64,000 nucleotides of DNA from Glutamicibacter creatinolyticus. GTDB lineage: Bacteria; Actinomycetota; Actinomycetes; Actinomycetales; Micrococcaceae. The stretch spans positions 1,178,001-1,242,000 of the forward strand of contig NZ_CP034412.1 in assembly GCF_006094275.1 (NCBI RefSeq). The letters run 5' to 3'. Shown here in pieces: positions 11,397 through 19,471 of the stretch. Positions within the stretch are counted from its first letter, which is position 1, and every line of letters begins with the position of its first letter. The position numbers were made by a program, and so were the translations under genes. The notes below the pieces were generated by a model. It saw only the letters and a list, made by a program, of their open reading frames with translations, was not told the origin of the DNA and searched no databases.

Positions 11397-11663
11397 ATGG
11401 CCGAGCTTCAGGTCGAAATCGTGGCGGCCGACCACTTCGTGTGGGCCGGCCCCGCGAAGCTGGTCAAGGCGCGTTCGGTGGACGGTGAGATCGGAGTTCT
11501 GCCCGGTCACGTGCCGACCCTGACCGTGCTTGCCGCAGGGGATCTGGAAATCGACCCGGTTTCCGAGGCCCGCTTCTCGGTGCGCATCGATGGGGGATTC
11601 TTCTCCGTCGACCACGACCGGGTGGTTATCGTCGCCGACAACGCAGTGGTTAACGCAGCGTAG
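11397..11663 (+). CDS. atpC: F1Fo ATP synthase subunit epsilon
   Basis: An 88-residue epsilon subunit: an N-terminal beta-sandwich with VDGEIGVLPGHVPTL, the family signature, joins the rotor and contacts the c-ring. The C-terminal helical domain that inhibits ATP hydrolysis in E. coli is absent, so this is the short actinobacterial form. ATG 11397 starts one base after the atpD stop and is clearly coupled to it. It is the last ATP synthase gene. Confidence 0.94.
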   Translation: MAELQVEIVAADHFVWAGPAKLVKARSVDGEIGVLPGHVPTLTVLAAGDLEIDPVSEARFSVRIDGGFFSVDHDRVVIVADNAVVNAA

Positions 11664-11669
11664 GCGCCA

Positions 11670-12098
11670 TTGATCGAGATTAGCGCACCAGTTCTGATCG
11701 CCTTGCTGGTCTTGGCCGGCATCGTGGCGTTCTTTGGTGCCATGGGCGTGCGCCGCTTCCAGTTGCGGCGCACGCTCGGAACCTTCGATGCCTCCTACCA
11801 CACGCCCGCGGGCAAGTGGGTGATGTGCATTGGACGCTACGGCACGGCCCATGTGGACCTGCTGCGGTTCTTCTCGGTCTCGCCGATCCCGGCGTTCGTG
11901 CTGGAACGCCGGGGCCTGGACATTTCCGGGTGGCGGCGGCCCAAGGACGATGAACGGGGCAAGATCCCGCCGGGGTTCATCATCGTTAGCCTCAAGCGCG
12001 GCGATGAACTGATCGAGCTGGCGATGGACTACCGGGACTACACCGGGTTCTCCGCCTGGCTCGAGGCCGGCCCGATCGCCGGCTCCTGGCAAATCTAG
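11670..12098 (+). CDS. DUF2550 family membrane-anchored protein
   Basis: A 142-residue protein with one N-terminal membrane helix (about residues 5-25) and a cytoplasmic domain of about 110 residues containing GWRRPKDDERGKIPPGFI. This layout and its position directly after atpC are typical of DUF2550, which follows the atp operon in many actinobacteria; its function is unknown. The start is a TTG six bases after the atpC stop, so it is read as the last gene of the operon. A strong hairpin terminator follows. Confidence 0.8.
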   Translation: MIEISAPVLIALLVLAGIVAFFGAMGVRRFQLRRTLGTFDASYHTPAGKWVMCIGRYGTAHVDLLRFFSVSPIPAFVLERRGLDISGWRRPKDDERGKIPPGFIIVSLKRGDELIELAMDYRDYTGFSAWLEAGPIAGSWQI

Positions 12099-12122
12099 TC
12101 GACACCGTCTCCTGGCTGAGAC

Positions 12123-12165
12123 AACAGCTGACCCCCAACCCTTCACGGGTTGGGGGTCAGCTGTT
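12123..12165. terminator. Bidirectional hairpin terminator after the atp operon
   Basis: A perfect 19-bp stem (12123-12141 with 12147-12165) with loop TTCAC, ending in TTTAA on the + strand and in a matching A/T pair on the other side. It lies between the DUF2550 stop (12098) and the end of the convergent nagA gene (12212), so it can serve both strands. Confidence 0.85.
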
Positions 12166-12211
12166 TAACGTCACGACGGGATGGCGGGCGGACCGAACCC
12201 GGTAAGCGGGT

Positions 12212-13432
12212 TCAGTCCAGCAGCTGCCCGTTGCGGAACACCTGGCGCAGCTCCAGGTTCGGGCCAAGCACCAGCACGTCGGCCACGAAGCCCTGGTGCA
12301 GCCGCCCGGCCTCATCGGCCAACCCGATCAGGTAGGCCGGCACCTTGGTGGCGGAGATGATCGCGCGCACCAGCGGCACCCCGGCGGCCACGGTGCGGCG
12401 CACCACCTCCAGCAGGGTGCAGGTGCCCCCGGCCAGCCGCTGCCGGTCGCCCTCGGCCAGGTGCGCCTCACCGTCCTCGACCCGCACCTTGGCCGGGCCC
12501 ACCGTGTATTCGCCGTCGGCCAGGCCGGTGGCGGCCATCGAATCGGTGACCAGTGCGATGGACTTGGCGCCCACCAGCGCGAAGACCATGCGCACGGTGT
12601 CGGGGGACAGGTGCACACCGTCGGCGATCAGCTCCAGCACCGCATGGCCCTTGGCCGCCATTTCCAGCGCGGCGGCGGCCGGGCCGGGATCGCGGTGGTG
12701 GATCGGCGGCATCGCATTGAACAGGTGGGTGACCAGCGGGCGCTCGGTGAAGCCGTCCACCCCGGCGCTTTCCAGCTGCTCGGTGATCTCCTGCAGGGCC
12801 TTGCGGGTCACCGACGCGCTGGCCGCGGTGTGCCCGATGGCCGGGACGATGCCCTGGGAGACCAGCGCCTCGATCAAATCCTCGGTGCCCTCTAGTTCCG
12901 GGGCGAAGGTCATGGTGCGCAGCTGCCCGTGGCTGGCCATCACCAGATCCCCGACGAAGTCCGGGTCCGGGTCGGTGAGGAATCCCGGGTACTGGGCGCC
13001 GCAGCGTTCGGCGGCGAGGAACGGGCCCTCGGCGTGGATCCCGGCAATCAGCCCGGCCTCGGCGAACTCGGCCAGCAGTTCGGTGGCGTTGAGCATCTGT
13101 TCGTGGTCGGAGGAGACCAGGGAGGCGATCACCGTGGTGGTGCCCGAGCGGTGCAAAAAGTCGATGGCGTCTTTGACCCCGGCGTGCTGGGGATCGGAGA
13201 AGTCGGCGCCGTTCGCCCCGTGGCAGTGGATGTCGATCAACCCGGGAACCAGGGTGGCGTCCTCGGCCAGGGGATGCTCCGTGAAGCTGTCTGCGTCCTC
13301 GGTGGCCAGGAAGTCATCGCGGTTGCCCGCGAAGACGATCCGGTCGCCCTCGATGGCAAGCGCTCCATCGGTAACCTGCAGGCCGTCGGAGACCAGCCGG
13401 GCGAACATTACGGTGCGCTGTTCGGTGCTCAT
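12212..13432 (-). CDS. nagA: N-acetylglucosamine-6-phosphate deacetylase
   Basis: A 406-residue amidohydrolase that removes the acetyl group from GlcNAc-6-P in amino-sugar and cell-wall recycling. The metal-site and substrate motifs of the family appear in order: IDIHCHGANG (HxH), HAEGPFLA, IGHTAAS, THLFNAMPPIHHRDPG, and VTDSMAATG with the catalytic Asp. Length is normal. Reading right to left, TAAGCT (forward 13439-13444) lies only 6 nt before the ATG, suggesting a leaderless mRNA. nagB is not adjacent. Confidence 0.94.
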   Translation of the reverse strand: MSTEQRTVMFARLVSDGLQVTDGALAIEGDRIVFAGNRDDFLATEDADSFTEHPLAEDATLVPGLIDIHCHGANGADFSDPQHAGVKDAIDFLHRSGTTTVIASLVSSDHEQMLNATELLAEFAEAGLIAGIHAEGPFLAAERCGAQYPGFLTDPDPDFVGDLVMASHGQLRTMTFAPELEGTEDLIEALVSQGIVPAIGHTAASASVTRKALQEITEQLESAGVDGFTERPLVTHLFNAMPPIHHRDPGPAAAALEMAAKGHAVLELIADGVHLSPDTVRMVFALVGAKSIALVTDSMAATGLADGEYTVGPAKVRVEDGEAHLAEGDRQRLAGGTCTLLEVVRRTVAAGVPLVRAIISATKVPAYLIGLADEAGRLHQGFVADVLVLGPNLELRQVFRNGQLLD

Positions 13433-13632
13433 GACCCCAGCTTAGGCACATTCGTTCGAGCTTGTCTCAAATTCGCGAATAATTCCAGCCCTGGTACCCC
13501 AGCGATGAGCCCGAGATTGCTGGGTACGCTGGCTGCCGTGCGCCAGTTTCGCGGCCTGGACCGCAGCGGTTTATCGCTGCGGTCCATCGCGGGATAGCTG
13601 GAGCGTTCTTTCACCAAGGATTGGAGCGGGTA
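13433..13632. promoter_or_regulatory. Divergent promoter region with palindrome and hairpin
   Basis: This 200-nt region separates nagA from a divergent small membrane protein gene. A perfect 10-bp palindrome ATTCGCGAAT lies at 13471-13480, near the likely nagA promoter. A perfect 12-bp stem with a six-base loop lies at 13557-13586, in the leader of the + strand gene, 46 nt before its start. The palindrome could be an operator; no known amino-sugar repressor (DasR) site is evident. Confidence 0.4.
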
Positions 13633-14034
13633 GTGACCGTAAGCCACCGGCAGTGGGTATACGCCAGACTGATGCAATACGAACGCCGGAAGAAGATCTG
13701 CATGAGCCTGATCAGTCTTTCTGGTGGCTTGTTGGTGGTTCTGGGGTTGGGCGGGACACGCTTGTCGCACGCTGCGTGGCAGGTGACATGGCTGTCCATT
13801 ACGTCTGTCGTCCTTGCCGTGCTGGGCCTTGGATGTGCCTATCTCACGGACCAGGAAGCCGATGAGGATCTTCGAATGACCATGCGAAGGGTCGAGCAAA
13901 CCGAGGCAAGCTTTCAAATAATTGATCCGCGCCGTGGCCGCAAATCGCTGGCGATGCTCTTCGCTGCCGGGCTGGCATGTCTGGGAATTGCCGTTGTGGC
14001 AATGGTTGCCGGGCTTTGGTGGCCCGGCGGGTAG
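13633..14034 (+). CDS. Small two-helix-pair membrane protein, function unknown
   Basis: About 133 residues with hydrophobic segments at roughly 26-44, 52-72 and 105-130, separated by a charged stretch (DQEADEDLRMTMRRVEQTE). I do not recognise the family. GTG 13633 is chosen because GGAG lies six bases upstream; a TTG at 13621 is an alternative. Its stop is only 18 nt from the end of the convergent nucS gene, without an obvious terminator. Confidence 0.55.
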   Translation: MTVSHRQWVYARLMQYERRKKICMSLISLSGGLLVVLGLGGTRLSHAAWQVTWLSITSVVLAVLGLGCAYLTDQEADEDLRMTMRRVEQTEASFQIIDPRRGRKSLAMLFAAGLACLGIAVVAMVAGLWWPGG

Positions 14035-14052
14035 CCTGCACTGGCCTTGAGC

Positions 14053-14748
14053 CTAGAACAGCCGCCCGGCCGAATCGTCCACGCCGCGCATCGCGTCGTA
14101 GTCGAGCACCAGGCAGCGGATGCCGCGGTCCTCGGCCAACGTGCGGGCCTGCGGCTTGATCTGCTGGGCGGCGAAAATGCCGGTGACCGGCTTGAGCAGC
14201 GGGTCGCGGTTGAGCAGTTCCAGGTAGCGGGTGAGCTGTTCGACCCCGTCGATGTCCCCGCGGCGCTTGAGCTCCACGGCCACCGTGGCCCCGGCGCCGT
14301 CGCGCGCCAGAATGTCCACCGGGCCGATCGCGGTCATGTACTCGCGGCGGATCAGGGTGTGCCCGTCGCCGAGCAGGTCGATCTGTTCGGCCAGCAGGCG
14401 CTGCAGGTCGGCTTCCACCCCGTCCTTGATCAGGCCCGGGTCGGTGCCCAGCTCGTGGGCCGAGTCGTGCTCGATCTGGTGGAAGTGGATGGTCAGCGTG
14501 TCATCGCTCTTCGCCGCGGCAAGGCGCCACACCTCGGTGACGCCTTCCTCGGCCAGTTCGGGGGCCGGTTCCTGCACGTGCATGGTCAGCGGCGGGTTCA
14601 TCCAGTTCAGCGGCTTGTAGCTGCCGCCGTCCGAGTGGATCAGCACCGATCCGTCGGCCTTGACCATGATCAGGCGCTTGGCCAGGGGCAGGTGGGCACG
14701 CAGACGCCCGGCATAATCCACGGAACACTTTGCAACAACTAAACGCAC
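14053..14748 (-). CDS. nucS: Mismatch-specific endonuclease NucS
   Basis: A 231-residue RecB-like nuclease. In actinobacteria, which lack MutS/MutL, NucS cuts both strands at mismatches and supports non-canonical mismatch repair. The N-terminal DNA-binding domain begins [16 protein letters not shown], and the C-terminal nuclease core shows GPVDILARD and [17 protein letters not shown], giving the D...ExK catalytic set. The C-terminus is short and no canonical beta-clamp motif is obvious by eye. The GTG start matches the usual N-terminus; the open frame continues upstream but is not credible as coding. Confidence 0.93.
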   Translation of the reverse strand: MRLVVAKCSVDYAGRLRAHLPLAKRLIMVKADGSVLIHSDGGSYKPLNWMNPPLTMHVQEPAPELAEEGVTEVWRLAAAKSDDTLTIHFHQIEHDSAHELGTDPGLIKDGVEADLQRLLAEQIDLLGDGHTLIRREYMTAIGPVDILARDGAGATVAVELKRRGDIDGVEQLTRYLELLNRDPLLKPVTGIFAAQQIKPQARTLAEDRGIRCLVLDYDAMRGVDDSAGRLF

Positions 14749-14874
14749 CCACACAACACTACCTGCTGGCCGCGCCGGATGCAGGCAGCGTGTGACGCAG
14801 GTATCCGGCGGTGCCCGCCGGTGGTGTGAGCGCTCAGCTGGAACCGGCTTGCTGCGATGCGGCATGATGGAGCC

Positions 14875-15216
14875 ATGCCCCGTTCTAACCGTCCCCGCCG
14901 CAATGGAAGGTCGCGCAACGCCACGTCGCGCCAGCCTTCCGGACCGCCGCAGTATGAGGAGGACTGGGTCGAACGGGCCCGTTACGGGGTGGTGCGCCTC
15001 CAGGATGCCCCTGATGGGCAGTGGCATGTGCGCAAGATCAGTCCGCTGTCCGCGTCGAAGACCTACACCTGCCCGGGCTGCCATCGGGTGATCGGCGTGG
15101 GGGTCTCGCACCTGGTGGCCTGGCGGGCCGATCACTGGTCCGGCGATGACGCCTCGGCGGCGGCGCGGCGGCACTGGCATGAACGGTGCTGGGAGATCCG
15201 CTCCTACCGTTACTGA
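14875..15216 (+). CDS. Conserved actinobacterial zinc-binding-type protein
   Basis: A 113-residue basic protein divergent from nucS. The N-terminus is Arg/Asn/Ser-rich and probably disordered (residues 1-30). The rest contains [11 protein letters not shown] and, about 40 residues later, HWHERCW, a Cys/His set that could bind one zinc as a small HNH-like or ribbon-like fold. Similar proteins are found near nucS in related actinobacteria, often labelled ATP/GTP-binding without evidence. CATGAT at 14863-14868 leaves only 6 nt to the ATG, so the mRNA may be leaderless. Function unknown. Confidence 0.7.
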   Translation: MPRSNRPRRNGRSRNATSRQPSGPPQYEEDWVERARYGVVRLQDAPDGQWHVRKISPLSASKTYTCPGCHRVIGVGVSHLVAWRADHWSGDDASAAARRHWHERCWEIRSYRY

Positions 15217-15279
15217 TGGTGTTTGTGGAGTTCCTGCGCACCATGGCCTTGTGCCAGAATGAAAGCGATGCCCGACATC

Positions 15280-15366
15280 ACGGCGGTGGGGCCCGCCGTA
15301 CCCAACCTCGCACCCGTTGCGACAACGGTCCCTACCTCAGCAGCACCACTGTGCCCGAAAGGTAGG
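15280..15366 (+). promoter_or_regulatory. Candidate fluoride riboswitch with SD-sequestering platform
   Basis: A P1 stem 15280-15286/15293-15299 carries a loop whose GGGGCC (15288-15293) can pair with GGTCCC at 15327-15332 (one G-U pair). A further stem TCGCA/TGCGA lies at 15308-15312/15318-15322, and CTAC follows at 15332-15335. This is the arrangement of the crcB-motif fluoride aptamer. The 3' edge, CCTACCT (15331-15337), is also perfectly complementary to AGGTAGG (15360-15366), the ribosome binding site of the ORF at 15375. Aptamer folding would therefore free the site, an ON switch. It lies upstream of two crcB genes. The fold is inferred by eye. Confidence 0.7.
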
Positions 15367-15374
15367 AGATCCAC

Positions 15375-15477
15375 GATGAGCTTGACACTTTGCAGCCCCG
15401 AATATTCCTCGGCTACCAGGCGGCGGATATCCGCGCGCCATGCACCGTTCGCCCATCCAGTGGGGGAGAAGGCATGA
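15375..15477 (+). CDS. Possible 33-codon leader ORF before crcB1
   Basis: An ATG-initiated reading frame of 33 codons preceded by GGTAGGAG, the ribosome binding site that the riboswitch platform can mask. Its TGA overlaps the crcB1 start (ATGA at 15474-15477). The peptide (MSLTLCSPEYSS...) shows no recognisable domain or membrane helix. It may exist only to carry riboswitch control over to crcB1 by translational coupling. It could also be chance, because crcB1 has a good ribosome binding site of its own inside this ORF. Confidence 0.35.
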
Positions 15478-15974
15478 ATTCCACGATGCCGAAGCCTGCA
15501 CGCACACCACACTTAGCCCGCCTGGTTCCTTTGATGTTGGTTTTTCTTGGCGGGGCGCTCGGCACAGCCAGCCGGCAGGGCCTTGCCCTGCTCTTCCCGC
15601 CGGTGGAATCGGTGCCGTACACCATCCTTGCCGTCAACGTGCTCGGCGCCTTCCTGCTGGGACTGCTGCTTGAGTCCCTCGCCCGGCACAGCACCGAACA
15701 ACGCCGGCACCGGGTCTGGCGGCTGCTGGTGGGGACCGGCTTCATGGGCGGGTTCACCACCTACAGTGCCCTGGCCGTGGACACGGCCCTGCTGTTGGGC
15801 GGGAACCGCCCGCTGGCGGGTGTGGCCTATGCACTGGGCACCATGGTGCTCGGTTTCCTGGCGGCGGCCGCCGGAATGATCCTTGCCGCCACGATCCGGC
15901 GCTCCAACACCCGGCATGGACGGCCAGCCAGCGTGGAGTCAAATAGGTCCACCGAGTCGGAACGGGGGCAGTGA
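15474..15974 (+). CDS. crcB: Fluoride channel CrcB/Fluc, first subunit
   Basis: A 166-residue four-helix membrane protein that exports fluoride by passive, highly selective transport. Conserved family features are GGALGTASRQG in helix 1, VNVLGAFLLGLL in helix 2, and GTGFMGGFTTYSALAVD at the helix 3 break, where the central sodium is bound. The N-terminus (about 18 residues) and C-terminus (about 25 residues) are longer than in its partner. ATG 15474 is chosen for GGGGGAGAAGG just upstream. The next gene encodes a second, shorter copy, so the channel is probably a two-gene Fluc pair. Confidence 0.92.
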   Translation: MNSTMPKPARTPHLARLVPLMLVFLGGALGTASRQGLALLFPPVESVPYTILAVNVLGAFLLGLLLESLARHSTEQRRHRVWRLLVGTGFMGGFTTYSALAVDTALLLGGNRPLAGVAYALGTMVLGFLAAAAGMILAATIRRSNTRHGRPASVESNRSTESERGQ

Positions 15975-15975
15975 G

Positions 15976-16353
15976 ATGGATGTGATCCAGTTTGTGCTCT
16001 TGGCCCTGGCCGGGGGACTGGGGGCCGTCAGCCGCTTTGTGCTGGTGGAGTGGATCGCCGTGCGCTGGCGCGGCACGCTGCCGTGGGGCACGATCCTGAT
16101 TAATCTGAGCGGATCCCTGGTGCTGGGCCTAATCACCGGGCTGGCAATGGGCCACCTGCTGCCCGAGACCTGGCGGCTGATCCTGGGCACCGGGTTCCTT
16201 GGCGGTTACACCACCTTCTCCACCGCCAGCGTGGAAACCGTGCGCCTGCTGCGCCAGGGCCGGGTGCTGGCCACGCTTGGCAACGCGCTGGGCACGCTGC
16301 TGGCCACGGTGCTCGCGGCCGGCCTGGGATTGTGGCTGGGCCTGGCGTTCTAG
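15976..16353 (+). CDS. crcB: Fluoride channel CrcB/Fluc, second subunit
   Basis: A 125-residue Fluc subunit with the same motifs as the upstream copy (GGLGAVSRFVL, INLSGSLVLGL, GTGFLGGYTTFSTASVE). The ATG lies one base after the crcB1 stop and GGGGGCAGTGAG provides the ribosome binding site. Paired crcB genes are common in Gram-positive bacteria and are thought to form antiparallel heterodimers. The stop is 5 nt from the end of the convergent AI-2E family gene, with no terminator between them. Confidence 0.93.
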   Translation: MDVIQFVLLALAGGLGAVSRFVLVEWIAVRWRGTLPWGTILINLSGSLVLGLITGLAMGHLLPETWRLILGTGFLGGYTTFSTASVETVRLLRQGRVLATLGNALGTLLATVLAAGLGLWLGLAF

Positions 16354-16358
16354 GGCTT

Positions 16359-17600
16359 CTAGAGCCGGTCCTGGCGCGCGATGAACACCTCGCGCAGCAG
16401 GATCATGGCCGCCGCGGCGGTGGGAATGGCCATCAGCGCGCCGGTGATCCCGGCCAGGGACCCGCCGGCGATCACCGAGATCACCGCCACCGCCCCGGGC
16501 ACCGCCACCGCCTTGTGCATGATGCGCGGGGAGACGATGTACGCCTCGATCTGCAGGTAGCCGAAGTAGCAGATGCCGTAGATCAGCGCGCTCTGCCAGC
16601 CCAGGGTGAGGGTCAGCGTGGTGACCAGCACCCCGGCGATGACCGCCCCGACCAGCGGGATGAACGCCAGCATCGCCACCATCAGGGTCAGCAGTGCGGC
16701 GAAGGGCACGCCCAGGATGGTCATCAGGGTCAGCGCCACCAGCGAGTTCAGGATCGCCACCGAGGCCTGGCCGATGACGTAGTTGCCGACGCTGCGGGTG
16801 ATCCGGTTCATCAGCTCGCCCACCCGTTCGCGCTTGGAGCGCGGGGCCAGACGCAGGGAGAAGGCCATGATCCCGGGCATGGAGGCCAGGAAGTAGACGG
16901 CCAGCACCAGCACGATCAGGATCCCGAACATGGATTGGGCCACGGTCTGTGAGACGCCCAGCACCCCGCCGAAGACGTTGGCCACCGCCCCGGAGTCCCC
17001 GAAGAACTTGTCCACCTCATCGTTGATCCGCTCGGTGACCTGGTATTGCCGGTCCAGTTGGGAGACCAGCTCACTGTTCAGGAAGTCATCGATCATCTGC
17101 GGGGCGCTTTCGATGAACTGGGTGATCTGGGTGACCAGGGTCGGGATGATCAGCGCCATGAACCCGCCAAAGATCGCGAAGAGTCCCACCATGGTGGTCA
17201 GCACCGCCAGCGGGCGGGTGAAGCCGTGGCGGACCAGGAAGCGAACGATCGGGTCCAGGCCCAGGGCGATGAACATGGCGATCACGATCCAGGTGATCAG
17301 CGAGCCCACGTTGGTCAGCAGGTAGTAGCCCAGCAGCGCCAGCCCCACGCCCAGGGTGGCCAAAAACCCCAGGGCCACCGGGTGAATCAGCTCCAGCGGC
17401 TCGGCCTGCGCCTCTCCGTCCACGTTCGGTTCCTCGCCCAGGGCCGGGGGCCGGGCCGGGGCGTTCAGCAGCCTGGAAAGCCGGCGGCCAAAGTGCCGCA
17501 TCCGGCTGCCGGCGGCAACGACCTCACGGGCGGGCACCTCGGTGGCCGGGTGCGGTGCCGGTTCGTCCTGGTGCGGCTCGGAATCAGGCTGCGGGTTCAT
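16359..17600 (-). CDS. AI-2E family (PerM-like) transporter
   Basis: A 413-residue membrane protein. The first 85 residues are Pro/Glu-rich and probably disordered; about eight hydrophobic segments follow with the family layout: two N-terminal helices, one more pair, a soluble stretch of about 65 residues (QFIESAPQMIDDFLN...), then a C-terminal block including GVPFAALLTLMVAMLAFIPLVG. Members export AI-2, act as Na+/H+ antiporters, or are uncharacterised; the substrate cannot be inferred. The ATG at 17600 is used because the reading frame further upstream lacks membrane or family features. Confidence 0.88.
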   Translation of the reverse strand: MNPQPDSEPHQDEPAPHPATEVPAREVVAAGSRMRHFGRRLSRLLNAPARPPALGEEPNVDGEAQAEPLELIHPVALGFLATLGVGLALLGYYLLTNVGSLITWIVIAMFIALGLDPIVRFLVRHGFTRPLAVLTTMVGLFAIFGGFMALIIPTLVTQITQFIESAPQMIDDFLNSELVSQLDRQYQVTERINDEVDKFFGDSGAVANVFGGVLGVSQTVAQSMFGILIVLVLAVYFLASMPGIMAFSLRLAPRSKRERVGELMNRITRSVGNYVIGQASVAILNSLVALTLMTILGVPFAALLTLMVAMLAFIPLVGAVIAGVLVTTLTLTLGWQSALIYGICYFGYLQIEAYIVSPRIMHKAVAVPGAVAVISVIAGGSLAGITGALMAIPTAAAAMILLREVFIARQDRL

Positions 17601-17737
17601 GGTTTTGAGCTTACCCCCAGCCGGGGCGGTCAGGATGGATGTTGCGGGCCCGAGCCCGCACGCGGGTTGAGCATCCTCACAATCCGCGTCAGGAACCAAG
17701 TCCACGATCCACTCGTTAGACTTGAGTCGAAGACCTT

Positions 17738-19471
17738 GTGACCGTGATGCGAATGGGTGAAGCCGTGCGAAAAATACTACCGGTGATCGCGATGCTGATC
17801 GGGGCCGTGGCCCTGTTCATCGGCATCGGACAGAAGACGTTTTGGGCGCCGCCCGAAACGGTGACTGCCACCATGCCCGAATTCGACGGCAGCGCGCCGT
17901 TGACGGTGATCGAGCCGTCGATCAACGACGCGGACATCGCCCCGGTGGAGCTGCAGATCGAATCCGAGGGGGAGTTCACTGCCTCGCTGGGCCGCAGCTA
18001 TGACGTGGAGGCCTGGGTGGGCGATGCCAAGCACGTCTCACTGACCGGCATCGACCGGGAGAACCACCGCCTGCAGGCCGAGCTGGTCGACGGCAAGGCC
18101 GAGGTGCCCAACCCGGCCGGCGGGGACATCTTCTTTGACTCCCAGCAGGCCGACGGGAAGATGACCTACCGCTGGACCGCGCCCGATAGCGGCTCCTGGT
18201 CGCTGCTGTTGGCCGCCGACGGCAAGCAGGCCGCCCCGGCGAAGATCTCGGTCACCTACGCGAACACCGCCACCATGCCCTGGGCGCTGCCGCTGATCAT
18301 CATCGGTTCGCTGCTGATCGTGGTGGGCCTGGCCTTCCTGCTGGTGCGCCCCGCCGCCAAGCGCCCGGCGCGCCGGGTGAACACCCACAACTCCCTGGCC
18401 CTGGTCGCCGCCCTGTCCCTGGGCCTGTCCGGGGTGCTGATCCCGGCCGCCCCGAGCGATGAGTCCGCCAGCCCCCAGGACGCCGAAAGCGCAACCCCCA
18501 GCGAACAGGCCAGCGACGCGGCCGCCGAGCAGTCCGCCTCGGCCACCCCCGAGGAGCAGACCGCCACCACTTTCCCCGTGGTCACCGAGGAACAGCTGAA
18601 CCGCATCCTGGAGGATGTGAAGAAGCAGGTCGGCAAGGCCGATGACTCGCACAACGCCAAGGACCTGGACGCCCGCACCGCCGGGGCCTTCAAGTCCATC
18701 CGCTCCAGCCGCTACGAGATCCTGAAGAAGGACGTGAAGGTCGCCGAGCCGACGAAGCTGGCCACCGACGTCATCCGCTCCGCCGCGGTGCCCAACACCT
18801 CCGAGGCGAAGTTCCCGCGCGTGATCAACGTGGTCACCGCCAAGGACCAGGACCCGAACACGCTGCCGATCGCCATCACCCTGCGCCAGGAGAACGCGCG
18901 GGATAACTACAAGGTCGTCTTCGCCTCGCAGATGCTGCCCGGCGCCTCCTTCCCGGGCATCGCGGTGGGCGACCCGTCGGTGAAGCAGCTGGGCGCGGAC
19001 GCCGAGGGGCTGAACACCAAGCCGCAGGACGCCATGAACCAGCTGGCCGACGTGCTGACCAACCCGAAGTCCAAGCAGGCCGGGAAGTTCGCCGAATCCG
19101 AGTTCATCAAGGCGGTGCACGCCGGACAGAAGTCTGAGAAGGACAAGGCCAACGAGGCCGACGTGAAGTACGAGCGCAAGCCCAGCGCCAAGGACACCAC
19201 GGTGCTCTCCACCCCGGACGGCGGGGCGATCGTGACCGGGTTGATCAACTCGACCACCACGTTCAAGCGCACCGAGGACAGCGACCCGCTCAAGGGCGCC
19301 GATGAGCTGACCCGCAAGCTGCTGGGCAGCAGCTCCAGCACCGGGGACGTGCAGATCCGCTACGCTGAACCCGTGATGTTCTACATTCCCGCCGGGGACT
19401 CGAAGGACAAGATCTCCCTGATCGCCGGCGAAGTCGTACTGCTGGATGTCAAGCAGGTGAAGGAGAACTAA
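17738..19471 (+). CDS. Three-helix membrane protein of unknown function
   Basis: A 577-residue protein with a signal-anchor helix (about 13-32), an exported beta-rich domain (40-175), a helix at 181-203, a short basic loop (KRPARRVNTHN), a third helix at 220-238, an Ala/Ser/Glu-rich linker (239-275), and a C-terminal domain of about 300 residues that ends in a predicted exported region. I do not recognise the family; related proteins occur in Arthrobacter-type genomes, sometimes loosely called glycosyltransferases, for which I see no motif. Its stop overlaps the next start (TAATG), so the two products probably act together. Confidence 0.7.
   Translation: MTVMRMGEAVRKILPVIAMLIGAVALFIGIGQKTFWAPPETVTATMPEFDGSAPLTVIEPSINDADIAPVELQIESEGEFTASLGRSYDVEAWVGDAKHVSLTGIDRENHRLQAELVDGKAEVPNPAGGDIFFDSQQADGKMTYRWTAPDSGSWSLLLAADGKQAAPAKISVTYANTATMPWALPLIIIGSLLIVVGLAFLLVRPAAKRPARRVNTHNSLALVAALSLGLSGVLIPAAPSDESASPQDAESATPSEQASDAAAEQSASATPEEQTATTFPVVTEEQLNRILEDVKKQVGKADDSHNAKDLDARTAGAFKSIRSSRYEILKKDVKVAEPTKLATDVIRSAAVPNTSEAKFPRVINVVTAKDQDPNTLPIAITLRQENARDNYKVVFASQMLPGASFPGIAVGDPSVKQLGADAEGLNTKPQDAMNQLADVLTNPKSKQAGKFAESEFIKAVHAGQKSEKDKANEADVKYERKPSAKDTTVLSTPDGGAIVTGLINSTTTFKRTEDSDPLKGADELTRKLLGSSSSTGDVQIRYAEPVMFYIPAGDSKDKISLIAGEVVLLDVKQVKEN

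Noticed and set aside
14749-15180. N-terminal extension of NucS
   Set aside because: NucS homologues begin at [16 protein letters not shown]; the extension overlaps a divergent gene and has no similarity to a domain.
15223-15374. Upstream extension of the leader ORF to 84 codons
   Set aside because: The extra codons coincide with the riboswitch aptamer; base pairing, not coding, explains the sequence, and a ribosome binding site stands only before 15375.
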